64,000 nt of DNA from Selenomonas sp. FOBRC6 (GTDB lineage Bacteria > Bacillota > Negativicutes > Selenomonadales > Selenomonadaceae): NCBI RefSeq assembly GCF_000286455.1, contig NZ_ALKG01000117.1, forward strand, positions 1 to 64,000, given 5' to 3'. Positions 23,895 to 32,883 of the stretch are shown here, piece by piece. The position numbers and the translations under genes were made by a program. Below the pieces are notes generated by a model. It saw nothing but the letters and a program-made list of their open reading frames with translations, had not been told where the DNA came from and made no database searches. Numbering within the stretch: position 1 is the stretch's first letter; the number at the start of each line of letters is the position of its first letter.

Positions 23895-23920
23895 ATCCCC
23901 GAAGTCGGATCCTCGGGGAT
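23895..23920 (-). terminator. Terminator of the late (structural/lysis) operon
   Basis: On the minus strand ATCCCCGA pairs with TCGGGGAT and is followed by TGTTTTCTTT. It lies 4 bp after the last phage gene and keeps late transcription from entering rbgA. Confidence 0.85.
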
Positions 23921-23924
23921 GCGA

Positions 23925-24545
23925 TCACCACTCAACGACGCTATACATGACAGTCACGCCTTTGTAATTCACACCGTCAAAATGCGCCAGCGCCTCAAAG
24001 CGCCCCTGCTCGTAGCCGACGCTCATGAGTGCCTTGCCGTCAATCACGGATGCGCCCGCCTTGATGCGGTGATCTTTGCGGAGGTTTACCTTGTATACGT
24101 CGACCTTTTGCTCCTCGGGCGGGAGTGTACGCCCGTCCTTGTCCTGCGTGATCGGTGTGACGACGGTGCGGTCGGTTTTCTCACGCGCCGCGCGCGGCAG
24201 TGTCGGCGCATCCTCCCTGATCTGTCTCTCGACAATCGTTGCCGCGCGCTCCACGGTTGGAGCTTGCACGTAATAGGTAGCCGCCGGAGCACGCTGCCCC
24301 GCCTGTACCTCCGCAAGTCTCCGCTGGAGTGCCTCAGCATTCGCCCGCGACACATCCAGCTGCGCCCGTAGCCGCTCCGCATCCTGCGTCGCCTCCTGCG
24401 TCATGACGGCTGGTTTCTCGGCTGCGGTCTGCTCCTCGGCAGAGTGGCGACCGACAGCATAGGCGACACCGATGACCAGAATACACAAGAGCACTAGGAT
24501 CAATGCTTTGTGCTCCGTAAGAGTGTGCCGGATTCGCTCAAGCAT
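23925..24545 (-). CDS. Membrane-anchored coiled-coil protein of the lysis cassette (spanin-like candidate)
   Basis: A 206-residue protein not assigned to a family. Residues about 15-31 form one membrane helix (LILVLLCILVIGVAYAV) after a short basic N-terminus, giving an N-in orientation. An Ala/Glu/Arg/Gln coiled coil follows to about residue 80, then a charged linker and a small folded end (INYKGVTVMYSVVEW region). It is the last late gene, after holin and amidase. In a diderm host that is where an inner-membrane spanin would sit, but no Rz homology is visible, so this is inference. AAAGGCGG precedes the start. Confidence 0.55.
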   Translation of the reverse strand: MLERIRHTLTEHKALILVLLCILVIGVAYAVGRHSAEEQTAAEKPAVMTQEATQDAERLRAQLDVSRANAEALQRRLAEVQAGQRAPAATYYVQAPTVERAATIVERQIREDAPTLPRAAREKTDRTVVTPITQDKDGRTLPPEEQKVDVYKVNLRKDHRIKAGASVIDGKALMSVGYEQGRFEALAHFDGVNYKGVTVMYSVVEW

Positions 24546-24589
24546 AGCTTACCGCCTTTCAGCCTTTTATGCAATCTTATGCGAACGCA

Positions 24590-25114
24590 TCACTGCAGGG
24601 CGTAGTCGGTCACCCCACGTGCAATGGCGCGGGCAAATTCAACCTGTCGGTTCCGCAGAAGTACCGCATCACCTGCATGGTCGATAAATGCAAGCTCCAC
24701 GAGAACGGCGGGCATATGTGTGCTCTTGATTACCCAGAGGTCAGGGCGATACTTGAGTCCCCTATCCACAGTGCCGAGACTATCCGTAATCTGCCACTGG
24801 ATGCAGCTGCCAAGCTTTTTTCCTGCACGACTGCCAGGATGTACTTCCACCTCAGTCCCCTGTGCCAAACCGTTAAAGGCATTACAGTGAATCGAGATGA
24901 AGATGTCTGCTCCACTCGCATTTGCGGTATTGGTGATTTCCCAGAGGTTATCATTCTGCATATTGCCGACAACCTCAACGCCTGCTGCCGTGAGATAATG
25001 CTCCACGAGATCGGCAACGCTCTTTGCCACATCGCACTCCCTTAGCCCGCATCCGCAAGCGCCGGGATCTGGATTGCCGTCCGGAGCATGCCCCGGATTC
25101 AGAAATACTTTCAT
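24590..25114 (-). CDS. N-acetylmuramoyl-L-alanine amidase (Amidase_3), endolysin
   Basis: This 174-residue zinc amidase cuts the bond between muramic acid and the stem peptide. Zinc ligands and catalytic residues are visible: LNPGH (H9), LRECD (E26), SIHCNAFN (His near 76) and LVELAFID (Glu near 142). It has no signal peptide and no cell-wall-binding domain, so it depends on the holin encoded immediately upstream. AAAGGAG precedes the start, which overlaps the holin stop. Confidence 0.93.
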   Translation of the reverse strand: MKVFLNPGHAPDGNPDPGACGCGLRECDVAKSVADLVEHYLTAAGVEVVGNMQNDNLWEITNTANASGADIFISIHCNAFNGLAQGTEVEVHPGSRAGKKLGSCIQWQITDSLGTVDRGLKYRPDLWVIKSTHMPAVLVELAFIDHAGDAVLLRNRQVEFARAIARGVTDYALQ

Positions 25115-25536
25115 TTGTCATTCTCTCCTTTCGAGTTTACAACGCTATCGCTATACAACTGCAGCAGCATGTTTTTCAGCTGATGAGGAACAGGAAGCCC
25201 CATACGTGCTGCGTTCTCGATGATGGAGATTCCTTCATTCGAGAGGTAGAAGAAGATTACGGCAGAACGTAGGACACAGCCGTTTCCGATAAGATGTCCA
25301 TCGAGAACGTTCGCCGCGCCAACAATGGCGAAGATGCAAGCTTTCTTGCAAATGCCTTTGAATCCTATCGCACTGGACAGCTTCTTCTCCACGATCGCGC
25401 GCAGGACTCCTGTTATGTAGTCCGTTGCCACGAATGCGACGAGGGCATACAGCAAATCGTCGAAGCTGCCGAGGAATTCCCCGACAACGATTCCTATGCC
25501 CGCCGCATACAGTCGTATGGTTAAAATCTGATCCAC
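25111..25536 (-). CDS. Phage holin, phage_holin_4_1 (toxin-secretion/lysis) family
   Basis: A 141-residue hydrophobic protein with about three membrane segments and the family core ATDYITGVLRAIVEKKLSS, then GFKGICKKACIFAIVGAANVLD and a final helix with NEGISIIENAARMGLPVP. It releases the amidase at the end of the lytic cycle. GTG at 25536 is preferred because GGAGG lies 9 nt upstream; the TTG at 25542 is too close to it. Confidence 0.9.
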   Translation of the reverse strand: MDQILTIRLYAAGIGIVVGEFLGSFDDLLYALVAFVATDYITGVLRAIVEKKLSSAIGFKGICKKACIFAIVGAANVLDGHLIGNGCVLRSAVIFFYLSNEGISIIENAARMGLPVPHQLKNMLLQLYSDSVVNSKGENDK

Positions 25537-25550
25537 AATCAATCACCTCC

Positions 25551-26762
25551 CTAGAGCATTTGTTCTTTTAGTTCTCTTTTCAGCATTTTGATATGGCGCG
25601 TTGGACGAAGTTGAAAGTTAAGGCAGTCCCCTGCAGCAATTTGATGCATACTGCCCGCTTCGCATAGATATATCCCATCTGCAGCAGGCACGGGATCTTT
25701 ATACTGTTGCCACCCGACGCCCCTGTAATCGGGACCAACACCCACAGAATAAATTCTGAATTGCGTTCCCAGTAGGAATTGATTCCCCCGCAGATGACAT
25801 ACGGTGAAGCGCGTTCCTATAAAAAAATATTCTTTGACGATAGGTATCCCCTCGGGGGTAAAAATTGTCATAAAAGCTATATACGGCGCCTCGAGAGTTT
25901 GCGGATTTACCTTTGGAGGACGCATAGTGTAGTAGTATCCATCTTGAATCGGAAACTTTACGTCTTCACAGCCTTTATAGTCTTCCCTCTTTTCAACAAT
26001 TCCGGTGAGTGTTGGTAAAAAACCGGTCGTGTAAAACAATTTCTGGATACCGGCAGGCGTGACATAGTAAGTCGCGATTGCACCAAGCGCAGTGACGTTG
26101 CCCTGACGGCCGACAGAACATCCGATGGTGTAGAAAACTGCCCAGTTGCCGGACGCCTCTATAAAGCCGCACCCAGCCCGCACCTGTGTTCCAAGAACAA
26201 AATGTGAAATATCCTCATCGGGATACATCGCTTGAATACGCCCCTCACACCAGCCTTTCACGTTTTTCGCGTAGATCCAAGGGTCTATTTCAAAAAGAGT
26301 ATCGCCGTTTCTTTTGATTACTATCTTATCGCTATCCCAAAAATCCCCGCCCTGTGCCCCAGAAACCCCATATACAGCATAGGTGTTGCCGAGATCATCT
26401 ACGTCTGCCGCGATGACGCATTTGTTCACAGATCCGTGCGCACTCCAAGGAGGCAGTGAAAAAAACGAAAAAATCTTCTCACGATGGGAAAGGTATCGAG
26501 GCGAATATTCCCCAAGAAGATCGAGATGCCCCCGACGGTATATGTAATATCGCTTATCAATCACAATCGGAATCCCAGAAACTTCATTAGCGGGCGTATA
26601 GCAGCCGCCCCCGTCGGATTCGTGTCCATAGACGCAGCGACCGTCTGTCCAGATCCATTCACCCTCACGAACCGTTCGATTCCCTATGCAGGTGAGCCAC
26701 ACGCCATCGGTAAGGACTTTATTGCCGCGCACGGCTTTCACTATCGCCCTGTGCATATACAT
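25551..26762 (-). CDS. Distal tail / putative receptor-binding protein
   Basis: A protein of about 403 residues, not recognised. It is rich in aromatic residues, Gly and alternating hydrophobics (CVIAADVDDLGNTYAVYGV, NWAVFYTIGCSVGRQGNV, TPEGIPIVKEYFFIGTRFTV), as in beta-propeller or beta-sandwich proteins. It is the last tail gene before the holin, the usual position of the host-recognition protein. Its base composition is visibly more AT-rich than the head genes, consistent with swapping. The start is ATG 26762, overlapping the previous stop as TGATG, or ATG 26756 with GGGAG at a better distance of 10 nt. Confidence 0.5.
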   Translation of the reverse strand: MYMHRAIVKAVRGNKVLTDGVWLTCIGNRTVREGEWIWTDGRCVYGHESDGGGCYTPANEVSGIPIVIDKRYYIYRRGHLDLLGEYSPRYLSHREKIFSFFSLPPWSAHGSVNKCVIAADVDDLGNTYAVYGVSGAQGGDFWDSDKIVIKRNGDTLFEIDPWIYAKNVKGWCEGRIQAMYPDEDISHFVLGTQVRAGCGFIEASGNWAVFYTIGCSVGRQGNVTALGAIATYYVTPAGIQKLFYTTGFLPTLTGIVEKREDYKGCEDVKFPIQDGYYYTMRPPKVNPQTLEAPYIAFMTIFTPEGIPIVKEYFFIGTRFTVCHLRGNQFLLGTQFRIYSVGVGPDYRGVGWQQYKDPVPAADGIYLCEAGSMHQIAAGDCLNFQLRPTRHIKMLKRELKEQML

Positions 26763-26983
26763 CAAGCTCCCACGATAACGGCGGTACCACCCTTTGAAAT
26801 CTGTACCCACACTAGACTGCCGTCTGACGTATTGCAGTCCACTACCGCACGAAATGGATAGGAGCGCTCGCCGATATGAACACGTCCGTTACGGATGATA
26901 CCACGCTGGGCGCGAGATTCCTGAGATTGTCCATTACGCAGTCCTGCTCGGATTGCTGCCGCAAGCCCCATAACGCCGTTCAT
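26762..26983 (-). CDS. Small tail-associated protein, unknown
   Basis: A 73-residue protein starting at ATG 26983 (GAGGTGG upstream), overlapping the preceding stop. It has an N-terminal basic segment and a C-terminal beta-rich part (GRVHIGERSYPFRAVVDC, VWVQISKGGTAVIVGA). No family recognised. Tight overlaps with both neighbours put it in the tail-tip operon. Confidence 0.55.
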   Translation of the reverse strand: MNGVMGLAAAIRAGLRNGQSQESRAQRGIIRNGRVHIGERSYPFRAVVDCNTSDGSLVWVQISKGGTAVIVGA

Positions 26984-28674
26984 CCGTACCACCTCACCAT
27001 CTTGATCGTCTGCCGCAGAAGGCGCGGCGTGAGTTCCACCGTGTTCGACTGCAAGAAATACTCATGCCCCTCGAAGCGGATGCGCTCGGTGAAATCGACG
27101 ATGTGGTCAATGTCAGGAACGCCGCTACGAATCCGTGCGCGAATCTCCACCGTGACTGTCTCCTGTGTTTTGCGATTGAGCCATTCGATTTCCCGCGTCA
27201 GTGCCCGTAAATACTCCGTGCCCACAACGGGAAATTCTGTGTCGATGAGCGAGGAATACGGCAATGAATCATCGCTCGCGTAACTTGCGCCAAGGCTGAG
27301 ATTCGACTGCTCGACGGTGAACTGACTCGCCTTACCGCCGGGCTTTCCCTGCGACAAGCTGCTGCCCTCCAATACGCCGTCCACATAGACGGTGGTCGCA
27401 TACCATCCATAGCCGAGCGGCGCATGGTAGGTGATGCGCTCCGTGCCCTTCTCTTTGCTCCAATCTTCCCAGTCATATTCTGTGTGCTTCTTTCCGTCAT
27501 TGACTGGTTCTGTTGTACGCTCCCATTCCTTGAAGAGGTAAACGTCGCGACCTGTGGAGGCGTAGGCGTAATCCGTGCGGCTTGTCGAGCCGTCCACATT
27601 ATGCGTGCGTTTTTCGGCAAGATACTCCCCGTCATAGGAATAAGTGCTGTAGCCGTTCTCATTCGTCTCGCGCACGAGAAAACCGTTGGAGTAAGTGCGG
27701 CTGATCTCTTTGAACGAAATCGTTCCCGTGAAGGGAACAGGCACGGTGTCCTCCTCGTTGTGCGCTCCACTTTCATGATCGTTGTTCGCGCTGTGCCAGA
27801 CGGAGCGCAGGAGTTTCCTCTCGATGGTCGGCTGCGCGTGCGGCCAGTTCGTAATATCGACCACGGATTCCTCCATACCGCGCTGAATGATATGGAGCGT
27901 ATCTCCCCGAAAGAACACGTTGATCTGCCGCTGCAGGAGTTTCGCTGTCCAGCCAAAGAGCGCGGAGATGAAGTCATGATACGTCATTCCACTCCCCTCG
28001 AAGTTCTGCGACGGTGTGAAATCATCGGTCAGACGATGAAGCCGAAGCCCGAGTGCCGATGCAATTTCCGCCGCATAGCGCGACACCTTTGCCCGCTCCA
28101 CATAGATATGGATGGGCGTATAGAGGAGGGTGTCCTTACTGTACGTCCCCTTGACAGACTGCACGATACCGCGCTGACTCGTTTCCTCGACGAGAAATCG
28201 GAAGGCATAATCCAGTACACGCCCCTGAACGCTGTCGCCGATGGAGAGCGGATGTACGGTTTCGAGTTGGACGGTATCTGAGAGTGTAAGTTCACCAAGT
28301 GTCACAGAGAAGGCGCAAATTCCCCGCTCCTTAAACTCCGCATAGGTCAGTGTATGAGGAATCTCAATTCTCGTATCTGCAACGATGCGCGACTGCTTGA
28401 CAAGAGTTCGCTTTGTATCTGCCGCAACACTGGCACGATGCCCGATGCGGCGCTGTGTGTCGCCAATTACCGTGATTTTCTTTACAATCCGAATGCCACG
28501 CAGAGTATCCGCATAAACAACGCAAGATGAAGTGACTTTACGCGACGTATCTCCACTGACCTTGACCGATTGACGAAATACGGGAATCACCGTGGCGTAT
28601 ATGACTGGTTTGAGGGGAACACACCCCATCGGCAGCCACGAGATGCAAATGCTCGGTTTCAGCTTGATGCTCAT
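26980..28674 (-). CDS. Phage tail protein with N-terminal DT repeats (hub-like)
   Basis: A protein of 564 residues. Five short units with a central Asp-Thr (GDTSRKV, ADTLRGI, GDTQRRI, ADTKRTL, ADTRIEI) occupy residues about 40-104 with spacings of 14, 16, 14 and 14. The following part (SFSVTLGEL ... VEETSQRGIVQSVKGTYSKD ... GMTYHDFISALFGW) resembles tail hub/base proteins that follow the distal tail protein in siphoviruses, but no enzyme motif was seen. ATG 28674 is chosen over the longer frame because GGAGAGCGGGG precedes it. Confidence 0.6.
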   Translation of the reverse strand: MSIKLKPSICISWLPMGCVPLKPVIYATVIPVFRQSVKVSGDTSRKVTSSCVVYADTLRGIRIVKKITVIGDTQRRIGHRASVAADTKRTLVKQSRIVADTRIEIPHTLTYAEFKERGICAFSVTLGELTLSDTVQLETVHPLSIGDSVQGRVLDYAFRFLVEETSQRGIVQSVKGTYSKDTLLYTPIHIYVERAKVSRYAAEIASALGLRLHRLTDDFTPSQNFEGSGMTYHDFISALFGWTAKLLQRQINVFFRGDTLHIIQRGMEESVVDITNWPHAQPTIERKLLRSVWHSANNDHESGAHNEEDTVPVPFTGTISFKEISRTYSNGFLVRETNENGYSTYSYDGEYLAEKRTHNVDGSTSRTDYAYASTGRDVYLFKEWERTTEPVNDGKKHTEYDWEDWSKEKGTERITYHAPLGYGWYATTVYVDGVLEGSSLSQGKPGGKASQFTVEQSNLSLGASYASDDSLPYSSLIDTEFPVVGTEYLRALTREIEWLNRKTQETVTVEIRARIRSGVPDIDHIVDFTERIRFEGHEYFLQSNTVELTPRLLRQTIKMVRWYG

Positions 28675-29579
28675 GTCCCCGCTCTCCATCCGAACTGCCG
28701 CCCCGTGAGTTCTGCAATCGTCATGGAGACGGATCGTGCGTCCATGACAACGGAAGTCGGATTCTGCTCTACAATGTGCCTTCCGTATTCCGTGATATTC
28801 CCGCCGCTCTTTTCAAGAGCCGTCAAAGCACACAACCCTTCTGCCGTGCGATAGGCAGGATTCCCGATGAGGGAAATCCCCGTCACACGCGAATCCGCGC
28901 CATACTGCACGGATAGGGCGGCAACATCGACAGATTGTAGAATCTCCTGATTCGCAGCCGTCGCCTCATAGCTTCCATCACCGCAGTCGGTCATATTTGT
29001 CTGCGTCGCTTGGACGGGCAGCATAATGACCTGTTCCCGTGGGCTGATCTCCTCATCCGAGAGGATGAGATTCGAGATGAGGATATCCTCGGTTCTACTG
29101 TAAATCGTTATGGTCTTTTCACTGGAACTGTAGGCGTACCAAAAAGAGCAGTCCTGCTTGTTGCAAACCTCTCGTTCGTTCAGGAGTGCCCGAAAGATAC
29201 CGTCATTATTCTGCCCCGGTTTGATGTGGAACCACAAGGTATTGACTGCATTTACGCGAATGCTGTCGGAAGTGGCAATGGTATCGTTATTGTTATTCCC
29301 CTTCACGCGCCACCTGCTCCAGGACGTTTCCGCGCTAACGATGATGTAGCCTCCAATTGCGAGGGTAAGTTTGGCACGGTCTGCATTCTCCGGTGCTTTG
29401 AAATAAAAATCCAGTTTCCCGTAAAGCTCTGCAGGGAATTCTGAAATCGTCAGCCCTTTGTCACTGGTTGGCTGCCAGAAGGATATGCCTGTTTTGCTAT
29501 ACTGCTCCCCTGTTACCGTCGTGCCTCCACGAACCGAGAGCAGCTCCGCATAGCCCGGATTGATGTATTTGAACGCCAT
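28671..29579 (-). CDS. Phage tail protein (distal tail-like)
   Basis: A 302-residue protein starting MAFKYINPGYAELL, preceded by AAGGAGG. Residues about 10-190 look like a beta-sandwich carbohydrate-binding type domain (YGKLDFYFKAPENADRAKL, GYIIVSAETSWSRWRVK, EKTITIYSRTEDILISNLIL). The C-terminal part (GLCALTALEKSGGNITEYG ... MTIAELTGRQFGWRAG) leads into the next gene, which overlaps by 4 bp. Not recognised as a named family; the tail assignment rests on position between the tape measure and the hub-like gene. Confidence 0.55.
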   Translation of the reverse strand: MAFKYINPGYAELLSVRGGTTVTGEQYSKTGISFWQPTSDKGLTISEFPAELYGKLDFYFKAPENADRAKLTLAIGGYIIVSAETSWSRWRVKGNNNNDTIATSDSIRVNAVNTLWFHIKPGQNNDGIFRALLNEREVCNKQDCSFWYAYSSSEKTITIYSRTEDILISNLILSDEEISPREQVIMLPVQATQTNMTDCGDGSYEATAANQEILQSVDVAALSVQYGADSRVTGISLIGNPAYRTAEGLCALTALEKSGGNITEYGRHIVEQNPTSVVMDARSVSMTIAELTGRQFGWRAGT

Positions 29580-29589
29580 ACGAACCTCC

Positions 29590-30003
29590 TTAGCCGGACA
29601 CGAGAAGCCCCTCTGCCTGAATATCCACGCTCGTATCATTTTGCGGCTGTTCATCTGCAGTGCTGATCGCCTTTACCCAGAATACGGTATTCGTGTCCCG
29701 TACGTTCTGTAGCGAAATAACATCCTTCCACTCGGCAGACTCCAATGCCGTTTCGGCAGTGTATTTGTTATCCGTCGCGGCTTTCCACTTATTCGCATGA
29801 TCGCCGACGAACTTGACCGTAAGTGTTCCGTCGATATGGAAGCCGCTCTCGCAGCGCACGGCGCACTTGACGGCTTTCTGCTCGCCTTTGCCCGCATCGA
29901 GCAGAACGGATATGGGCGCAAGTTCCGTGCCTGAGCTGACCTCCGTCCCGTCTTTGCTGCCCTCGGTTGGATTATTCGTATAGATATGCAGCTTCTCAGC
30001 CAT
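29590..30003 (-). CDS. Small phage tail protein, unknown
   Basis: A 137-residue protein starting at ATG 30003 with GGAGGG upstream. It has a beta-rich pattern (APISVLLDAGKGEQKAVKCAV, GFHIDGTLTVKFVG, DTNTVFWVKAIS) reminiscent of an immunoglobulin-like fold. No family assigned. It is 2 bp downstream of the preceding tail gene. Confidence 0.6.
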   Translation of the reverse strand: MAEKLHIYTNNPTEGSKDGTEVSSGTELAPISVLLDAGKGEQKAVKCAVRCESGFHIDGTLTVKFVGDHANKWKAATDNKYTAETALESAEWKDVISLQNVRDTNTVFWVKAISTADEQPQNDTSVDIQAEGLLVSG

Positions 30004-30005
30004 TT

Positions 30006-30338
30006 TCACACCCTCCAAAATTCCAGTGAAATCTTATAGACCTCCGGGAAATGCGCCATATACTCGTAGGATTTCACCACAACACGCATAGAGGACAGGA
30101 TGTTCCCGCCCTCATCGGTCACGGACACCATTGTGCGGCTGTCCCAATAGCTCTTGATCTTCTCCCAGTCACGAGCCGTTACAATAACGGAGCAGGAAAT
30201 ACGGTCGCCCTCCGTGATGTGTCCGAAATCCTGCACCACAGCACCGCCGACAATCTCCAAAAGCTGCTGACGGTCGTCTGGGACGATCTGCCAGTTTTCA
30301 ACGGAGAGCGTTCGCACCTCACCAATTTGAATATGAAT
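30006..30338 (-). CDS. Small phage tail protein with unusual start
   Basis: About 110 residues: QIGEVRTLSVENWQIVPDD, then GDRISCSVIVTARDWEKI and SSMRVVVKSYEYMAHFPEVY. No family recognised. No ATG fits. GGAGG at 30347-30351 is strong; the in-frame codon at the right distance (8 nt) is ATT at 30338. GTG 30347 overlaps the ribosome site itself and TTG 30353 has no site of its own. The gene overlaps the tape-measure end by about 20 bp. The reading frame is convincing; the start is not. Confidence 0.5.
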   Translation of the reverse strand: MHIQIGEVRTLSVENWQIVPDDRQQLLEIVGGAVVQDFGHITEGDRISCSVIVTARDWEKIKSYWDSRTMVSVTDEGGNILSSMRVVVKSYEYMAHFPEVYKISLEFWRV

Positions 30339-32871
30339 TGGAATCACCTCCAAGCGCGTTTTCGACGGCAGGACGAATGCGGTCGGCAACGTGGTCAGCG
30401 AGCATCCGCATTCCCTCATTGTCCTCAGTCACAGCGTTCTCGATTTGCACCTGTATGTGAATCTGGCGGTTGTCTGTCACGGGGGGTGCGGACTGAGCAC
30501 CTCCCGGTGAAGCATTTGCCACCTGCCCCGCAGTTTGAATGCTCTGCGCTTGTTGCCCCAATCCTGCCATCATTTCCGAGTATGAGAACTCCTGCCCGTT
30601 GACACGGATGCGGGAACTGTCCTCACGCTGCTCGGAGCGGAAATTCGGCAGGAGATTTTCCATCGCCCATTTGCGCCCGGACTGGAACTGTTGGAGAAGC
30701 TCCGGTGTCAGCCCCAGATCCTCTGCTGTGAACTTATTCTTCTTGCGAAGGTATTCCATCAGCCCGACCTGCCCGGACTTCTTGAACACCTGCAGTTCCT
30801 CTTTCTGGGAGCGCAGAACCTCCAGAGCGGCATTACGCTTGGCATCGAGCTTTTCCTTCTCCGCCCAGCGCGTCGCTTCGACCTCATCCAGACCTTTCTG
30901 TACCCACGCAGCCTTCTCGCGCTCAATCTCCGCAAGGCGGTTTTGAAGCTCGGTTTTCCAGATGGAGTCAATATTGGATGCAACGTCACGCTCCCATTGC
31001 TCCATCACACGCGCCTTGCTCTCACTGAGCCACGCCTGTGTCTGCACCTCGTCCAAGCCCTTCTGATGGAAGGCGTCGGCTTCGCGTGCGATGGCGTCCA
31101 GCTTGTTCTGCAAGTCGGTCTTGTAGAGCGCATTCGCCTTGTCCACAACGTCCCGCTGAAAGTCGGAATAAATCTTTGCTTCCTTTGCCAAGCGGTATTC
31201 GTCGATAAGATGCGGGTCTGCGCCCTTCTGGAAAAACTCGAAGGATTCACGATCCAAAGCGTGCAGGCTGTTCTGAATATCCGTATGCGTCAGTGCATAC
31301 AGATTGTCCGTCAGCTGCGCGGTCGCCTTTGCGGACTCGCTGACCGTCTTTGCAGCGTCTTTCTCAGCCGCTGCACGGATTTTCGCAGCTTTGGCATTCT
31401 GCTCCTGCGCCTTGGCATTCTTCTCCGCTTCAGCACGAGCGCTCTCCTCTGCCGCTGCCTTCTCCTTGGCGAGTCTCACGTCCTCCTGATACTGCTTGTA
31501 TTCGTCCCCATAGAGCGCGTCGAGAACCGCCCCGCCGACGAACGGAATCGGGATAAGCGACGCAGCCACAGGATGATTCTTCACGAGCCAGTTGTTCGCC
31601 TCGGCGTGTTCATTGACCTTATGAATCTGCTCGCCAACAAAGCCCGCCAATTCTGCGACAGTCTTGAGTGCCTCGCCCCATCCGAGGACGGCATCCTTGA
31701 TCTCATCCTTGTTGTCGCGGATCATTTCAACCAGAGATTCAAAGCCGTCATTGATCTCGGGCATGAGTTCCTCGGCGACAGGAAGGAGAGCTGCACCAAG
31801 CGCAAGTTTCAGTTGCCCCGCTTCCATCTCCATCGCACGCCATTTGAGATAGGTTTCGTGCGCCTGTTTAGGGTCGAGCAGCCCCGTTGTCTTGACACGC
31901 GAGGAAATGGTCATCAGATCGTCATACTGTTCGAGAATGGGGATAAGCGCCGCCCCGCGTGCTCCGAGGACTTCTGCGGTATACGCCTCCTCCATCCCCG
32001 CTTCGCTTGCGGTCTTGTATCCCTTGGCAAGCTGTGCCAGCTGCTCGTTCAGCGGCAGGAGATTTCCCTGTTGGTCTTTGAGTGCAATGCCGAAGCGCGA
32101 GAGGGCGCGTGTTGTATCATTCCCGTTCTCTCCCGCAACGGATACCTGCTTGTCCAGACGTGCAATCAGCGGAATAATGCTCTTGATGTCCGTATCCGCA
32201 AGCTGAAACACCCGATTGAGCGTCGCCGCCTCACTCGCAGAGACGTGAAGCCGCTGCGTCAGCTTGTAGACATTCTCGCCCGCAAGCATCGCGTCCTTGG
32301 TGATGTTGAATAGTCCTGCACCTGTTGCCGCAACAGCCATAACTGCGGCCATCTTTGCCGAGAGGACGTTGAATCCGCTCGTGAGATTCTTGACACCTGC
32401 CTGTGCTGCCGTCATCCCTGCGGAGATGCACCCACCGAGCGTGCCGGAGAGAACCGCACTTTCTTTTAGGCGGTTATTCAGCTTTCGCACCTCTGCTTCG
32501 GTCTGTGCGACGGTTCTCTGCTGACGTAACAGGTTGCTTTCAGCACGCCGATAAGACGCGCTGTCCACACCATCGTTTTTCTTTGCGGATTGGAGAACAG
32601 CGGCAAGAATCTGTTCCTTCTGCCGCTGAATGTCGAGTTCTCGGTTAATCGCCTGATGGCGCACCTTGATCTTGTCGAGTTCCGTCCCCACACCGTCGAG
32701 CTTGGCAAGGTCAGCGTCCAGTTTCAGATGGATATTATTCGCCTTGCTGTTGAGCCGTGCGATGGAATCTGAGACGGTCTTGCCCGCCGTGTCGAAATCC
32801 AGCTGCAGCTGTGCGATGTTGAGACCGATGTCGAGATAGAGTTCATCAATCTTTTGTCCGCGCTTTGCCAC
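30319..32871 (-). CDS. Tail tape measure protein
   Basis: An 850-residue protein with the features of siphovirus tape measures: a helical N-terminus (DAKLDGVGTELDKIKVRHQAI region), a Gly/Ala-rich hydrophobic segment near residues 150-195 (AKMAAVMAVAATGAGLFN), then long Ala/Glu/Lys coiled coil. Residues about 517-690 contain three tandem units of about 55 residues. The C-terminus is Gln-rich. GTG at 32871 has GGGAGGGGATAGG upstream. It directly follows the frameshifted chaperone gene, the canonical order. Confidence 0.92.
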   Translation of the reverse strand: MAKRGQKIDELYLDIGLNIAQLQLDFDTAGKTVSDSIARLNSKANNIHLKLDADLAKLDGVGTELDKIKVRHQAINRELDIQRQKEQILAAVLQSAKKNDGVDSASYRRAESNLLRQQRTVAQTEAEVRKLNNRLKESAVLSGTLGGCISAGMTAAQAGVKNLTSGFNVLSAKMAAVMAVAATGAGLFNITKDAMLAGENVYKLTQRLHVSASEAATLNRVFQLADTDIKSIIPLIARLDKQVSVAGENGNDTTRALSRFGIALKDQQGNLLPLNEQLAQLAKGYKTASEAGMEEAYTAEVLGARGAALIPILEQYDDLMTISSRVKTTGLLDPKQAHETYLKWRAMEMEAGQLKLALGAALLPVAEELMPEINDGFESLVEMIRDNKDEIKDAVLGWGEALKTVAELAGFVGEQIHKVNEHAEANNWLVKNHPVAASLIPIPFVGGAVLDALYGDEYKQYQEDVRLAKEKAAAEESARAEAEKNAKAQEQNAKAAKIRAAAEKDAAKTVSESAKATAQLTDNLYALTHTDIQNSLHALDRESFEFFQKGADPHLIDEYRLAKEAKIYSDFQRDVVDKANALYKTDLQNKLDAIAREADAFHQKGLDEVQTQAWLSESKARVMEQWERDVASNIDSIWKTELQNRLAEIEREKAAWVQKGLDEVEATRWAEKEKLDAKRNAALEVLRSQKEELQVFKKSGQVGLMEYLRKKNKFTAEDLGLTPELLQQFQSGRKWAMENLLPNFRSEQREDSSRIRVNGQEFSYSEMMAGLGQQAQSIQTAGQVANASPGGAQSAPPVTDNRQIHIQVQIENAVTEDNEGMRMLADHVADRIRPAVENALGGDSNSYSNW

Positions 32872-32883
32872 CCTATCCCCTCC

